This document shows positions 61,543 to 64,000 of a stretch of 64,000 nucleotides of DNA, piece by piece. The stretch's first letter is position 1; every line of letters starts with the position of its first letter. The DNA comes from Thiohalorhabdus sp. Cl-TMA (GTDB lineage: Bacteria; Pseudomonadota; Gammaproteobacteria; Thiohalorhabdales; Thiohalorhabdaceae): contig NZ_JBGUAW010000001.1 of the NCBI RefSeq assembly GCF_041821045.1, positions 1 to 64,000 on the forward strand. Direction: 5' to 3'. The notes under the pieces are model-generated. The model ran no database searches and was not told the DNA's origin. It saw nothing but the letters and a program-made list of their open reading frames with translations. The translations under genes and the position numbers were made by a program.

Positions 61543-62055
61543 ATGGCTGTTCTGGATATCCTTCACTATCCCGACGATCGACTCCGCACCGAGGCCCAGC
61601 CCGTGGGCCAGGTGGACGACGACATCCGGACCCTGGTGGACGACATGCTGGAGACCATGTACGCGGCGCGCGGGGTGGGTCTGGCGGCTCCCCAGGTGGA
61701 TCGCCACATCCGCATGCTGGTCATGGACACCAGCGAGAACCAGGACGAGCCCCTGGCGCTCATCAATCCGGAGATCGTCGAGGCCGAGGGCGAGCAGGAC
61801 GGCGAGGAGGGCTGCCTCTCCCTGCCGGGCGTCTACGAACCGGTAGTCCGTGCCGCCGAGGTCACCGCCCGCTTCCGCGACCGGGAAGGCCGCGAGCGCG
61901 AGGAGCGGTTCAGCGGACTGGCCGCCCGCTGCGTCCAGCACGAGCTGGACCACCTGGAAGGCAAGCTGTTCGTGGATTACCTCTCCAAGCTCAAGCGCAG
62001 CCGGCTGCGCAAGAAGATGGAGAAGGACAAGCGTCTCCAGGCGGCTCCGGCCTGA
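61543..62055 (+). CDS. def: Peptide deformylase
   Basis: Removes the formyl group from nascent N-terminal Met. The 170-aa protein has the three signatures GVGLAAPQ (44-51), EGCLSLP with metal-ligand Cys91, and QHELDHLEG with His133 and His137 as further ligands. ATG at 61543 has AGGAAG before it. fmt follows 41 bases later. Confidence 0.97.
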   Translation: MAVLDILHYPDDRLRTEAQPVGQVDDDIRTLVDDMLETMYAARGVGLAAPQVDRHIRMLVMDTSENQDEPLALINPEIVEAEGEQDGEEGCLSLPGVYEPVVRAAEVTARFRDREGREREERFSGLAARCVQHELDHLEGKLFVDYLSKLKRSRLRKKMEKDKRLQAAPA

Positions 62056-62095
62056 ACGGCGTGCGCACGCCGATTTGCGGACCGTCGAGCGTCCC

Positions 62096-63031
62096 ATGCG
62101 CATAGCCTTCGCCGGCACCCCCGAATTCGCGGTTCCAAGTCTCCGGGCCCTCCTTGAGGGCCCGGATTCCGTTGTGGGCGTGCTTACCCAGCCGGACCGG
62201 CCGGCGGGCCGGGGCCGCAAGCTCCGCCCCTCCCCGGTGAAGGAGGCGGCCCAGGCCGCGGGGCTCCCCGTGGCGCAGCCGGAGCACCTCAAGGGGGAGG
62301 AGGAACGTGCACCGCTGCGGGAGTGGGCGCCGGATCTTCTGGTAGTGACCGCCTACGGACTTCTCCTGCCCCGGACGGTCCTGGAGCTTCCCAGACTGGG
62401 CTGCATCAATGTCCACGCCAGCCTGTTGCCCGCCTATCGCGGGGCCGCGCCCATCCAGCGCGCCATCCTGGACGGGGTGGCGGAAACGGGGGTCACCATC
62501 ATGCAGATGGAGGCGGGCCTGGACAGCGGGCCCATGCTGCTGCGGCGCGCCCGCTCCATGGGCTCGCGGGAGACCGCCGGAGAGCTGCACGATGCCCTCG
62601 CGGCCCTCGGTGCCGAGGCCCTGTCCGAGGCCCTGGACGGCCTGCGCGCCGGCACGCTGGAGCCACGGCCCCAGGACCCCGAGCACGCCACCTACGCGCC
62701 CAAGATCACCAAGGCCGAGGCGGAGCTGGACTGGAGCCGCTCCGCCGCGGAGCTTGACCGCCGGGTGCGGGCCTTCAATCCGTGGCCGGTGGCCTTTACG
62801 CTCCACGAGGGAGCTTCCCTGCGGATCTGGCGTGCCAGGCCAGTGGCCGAGGGGCCGGCGGGGTCTCCGGGCACGGTGGGCACCGACGCCGGGGGCCGCC
62901 CACTGGTGGCCTGCGGCGAGGGCGGTCTGCGGCTGGAGGAGGTGCAGCCGCCCGGCCGCAAGCGCATGGAAGCGGCGGCGGCCCTGCGGGGCGGTCACCT
63001 GCGCGCCGGCGATCGGCTCGGTGGGGACTGA
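62096..63031 (+). CDS. fmt: Methionyl-tRNA formyltransferase
   Basis: Formylates the initiator Met-tRNA with 10-formyl-THF. The 311-aa protein starts MRIAFAGTPEFAVPSL and carries the active-site block INVHASLLPAYRGAAPIQ and the C-terminal OB-fold domain (from about 208). It is in the def operon, separated by 40 bases. rsmB, often next, is not there; htpX follows instead. Confidence 0.97.
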   Translation: MRIAFAGTPEFAVPSLRALLEGPDSVVGVLTQPDRPAGRGRKLRPSPVKEAAQAAGLPVAQPEHLKGEEERAPLREWAPDLLVVTAYGLLLPRTVLELPRLGCINVHASLLPAYRGAAPIQRAILDGVAETGVTIMQMEAGLDSGPMLLRRARSMGSRETAGELHDALAALGAEALSEALDGLRAGTLEPRPQDPEHATYAPKITKAEAELDWSRSAAELDRRVRAFNPWPVAFTLHEGASLRIWRARPVAEGPAGSPGTVGTDAGGRPLVACGEGGLRLEEVQPPGRKRMEAAAALRGGHLRAGDRLGGD

Positions 63032-63103
63032 GCTATGCAGGGGGCCGGCCCGCCCGATCCGGGTCGGCGGCCAATGGAAACCCATTCCAAGGAGGGGACG
63101 AGG

Positions 63104-63964
63104 ATGCAAAGCGGTTTGAAGACCGCTGTTCTGATGGCGGGCCTGACCGCCCTGTTCGTGGTGGTTGGCGGCGTGATCGGCGGCACCACCGGCATGGTCA
63201 TCGCCCTGATCTTTGCCCTGGTGATGAACGCCGGTGCCTACTGGTTCTCGGACAAGATGGTCCTGCGCATGTACAAGGCGCAGCCCGTGGACGCCAACAG
63301 TGCGCCCAAGCTGGTGGGTACCGTGGAGGAGCTCGCCGGGCGGGCCGGACTGCCCATGCCGGCGGTGTACATCATCAACGAGTCCTCCCCCAACGCGTTC
63401 GCAACGGGGCGCAATCCGCAGCACGCGGCGGTGGCGGTGACCAGCGGGCTCCTGGACCTGCTCAGCGAGCGGGAAGTGCGCGGCGTGCTTGCCCACGAAC
63501 TGGCCCACGTGAAGAATCGGGACATCCTCATCTCCACCATCGCGGCCACGGTGGCGGGTGCCATCTCCGCCCTCGCCAACATGGCCCAGTTCATGCTGCT
63601 TTTCGGCGGCCAGCCCGGGGACGACGAGGAGGGCGGCAATCCGCTGGGAATCGTCGGCGTCATCCTGGTGATGATCCTCGCCCCCATCGCGGCGAGCCTC
63701 ATCCAGATGGCCATCTCCCGGGCCCGGGAGTACGGGGCCGACAAGGGCGGCGCCGAGATCAGCGGTGACCCCGAGGCCCTCGCCAGCGCCCTGGAGAAGC
63801 TGGCCTACGGCGCCAGCCGCCGGCCCATGTCCAGCGCCGAGAGCCACCCAACCACCGCCCAGATGATGATCGTCAATCCCCTCTCCGGGAAGGATCTGAT
63901 GCAGCTGTTCTCCACCCATCCGCCCATGGATGACCGGATTCAGCGCCTTCGGGCGCTGGTCTGA
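63104..63964 (+). CDS. htpX: Membrane metalloprotease HtpX
   Basis: Zinc endopeptidase of the inner membrane that degrades misfolded membrane proteins. The 286-aa protein has two N-terminal helices (about 7-26 and 29-46), the zinc motif HELAH (131-135) followed by VKNRD, two further hydrophobic stretches (about 145-168 and 182-205), and the third ligand region [12 protein letters not shown] at 63104 has AAGGAGGGG 6 bases upstream, the strongest signal of its neighbourhood. It lies 72 bases after fmt. Confidence 0.95.
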   Translation: MQSGLKTAVLMAGLTALFVVVGGVIGGTTGMVIALIFALVMNAGAYWFSDKMVLRMYKAQPVDANSAPKLVGTVEELAGRAGLPMPAVYIINESSPNAFATGRNPQHAAVAVTSGLLDLLSEREVRGVLAHELAHVKNRDILISTIAATVAGAISALANMAQFMLLFGGQPGDDEEGGNPLGIVGVILVMILAPIAASLIQMAISRAREYGADKGGAEISGDPEALASALEKLAYGASRRPMSSAESHPTTAQMMIVNPLSGKDLMQLFSTHPPMDDRIQRLRALV

Positions 63965-64000
63965 GCCCGCCCGGTGGCTGCCATGCCCGCCCAGGCCCGG
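63965..64000. other. Window end after htpX
   Basis: Only 36 bases; no feature can be supported. Confidence 0.5.

Overview
This window is the replication-origin region of a high-GC gammaproteobacterium. The gene order is the classical one for the class: dnaA-dnaN-recF-gyrB on the + strand, facing rpmH-rnpA-yidD-yidC-mnmE-mnmG-parA-parB-atpIBEFHAGDC-glmU-glmS on the - strand. A small DUF2782 protein next to thrB and polA, and the Smg/DprA/LysM block opposite def-fmt, also point to Gammaproteobacteria. The genus cannot be read from the sequence. High GC, frequent GTG/TTG starts, an amylosucrase and two CLC proteins would fit a halotolerant or sulfur-oxidising lineage, but that is a guess.

Left part (1-30.3 kb) is mixed. 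It starts with the cut edge of an IS5-family insertion sequence and a small coiled-coil-like gene. Then come an amylosucrase with a 157-aa companion, a type I methionine aminopeptidase, a methyltransferase and an isochorismatase-like hydrolase (1.0-5.5 kb). A - strand block (5.8-14.2 kb) carries an outer-membrane barrel protein, an ExoD-like protein, an isoprenylcysteine-methyltransferase-like protein and an AddAB-like helicase/nuclease pair. Next is a DUF99 (endonuclease dU) gene behind a TetR gene; the TetR gene is divergent from a winged-helix methyltransferase, with two similar operator-like palindromes between them. PhoX phosphatase, DNA polymerase I, a LOG protein, DUF2782, homoserine kinase and UvrD follow. 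Two convergent CLC chloride channel/antiporter genes close this part.

Centre (30.4-48.3 kb) is one long co-oriented - strand series reading away from oriC: ribosomal protein L34, RNase P protein, YidD/YidC membrane insertion, the MnmE/MnmG tRNA-modification pair, the ParA/ParB segregation pair, the complete F1Fo ATP synthase, and GlmU/GlmS for UDP-GlcNAc synthesis. rsmG (gidB), normally between mnmG and parA, is absent. Three parS-like sites (upstream of parA, inside mnmG, inside recF) flank the origin.

oriC is placed at about 48.40-48.66 kb, between rpmH and dnaA, from an AT-rich stretch followed by several DnaA-box-like 9-mers.

Right part (48.7-64 kb) holds dnaA, dnaN, recF and gyrB, ended by a strong bidirectional terminator. 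A 5-formyl-THF cyclo-ligase-like gene, topA, smg, dprA and a LysM protein follow on the - strand. They are divergent from def, fmt and htpX. No tRNA, rRNA, CRISPR array or complete mobile element was found.
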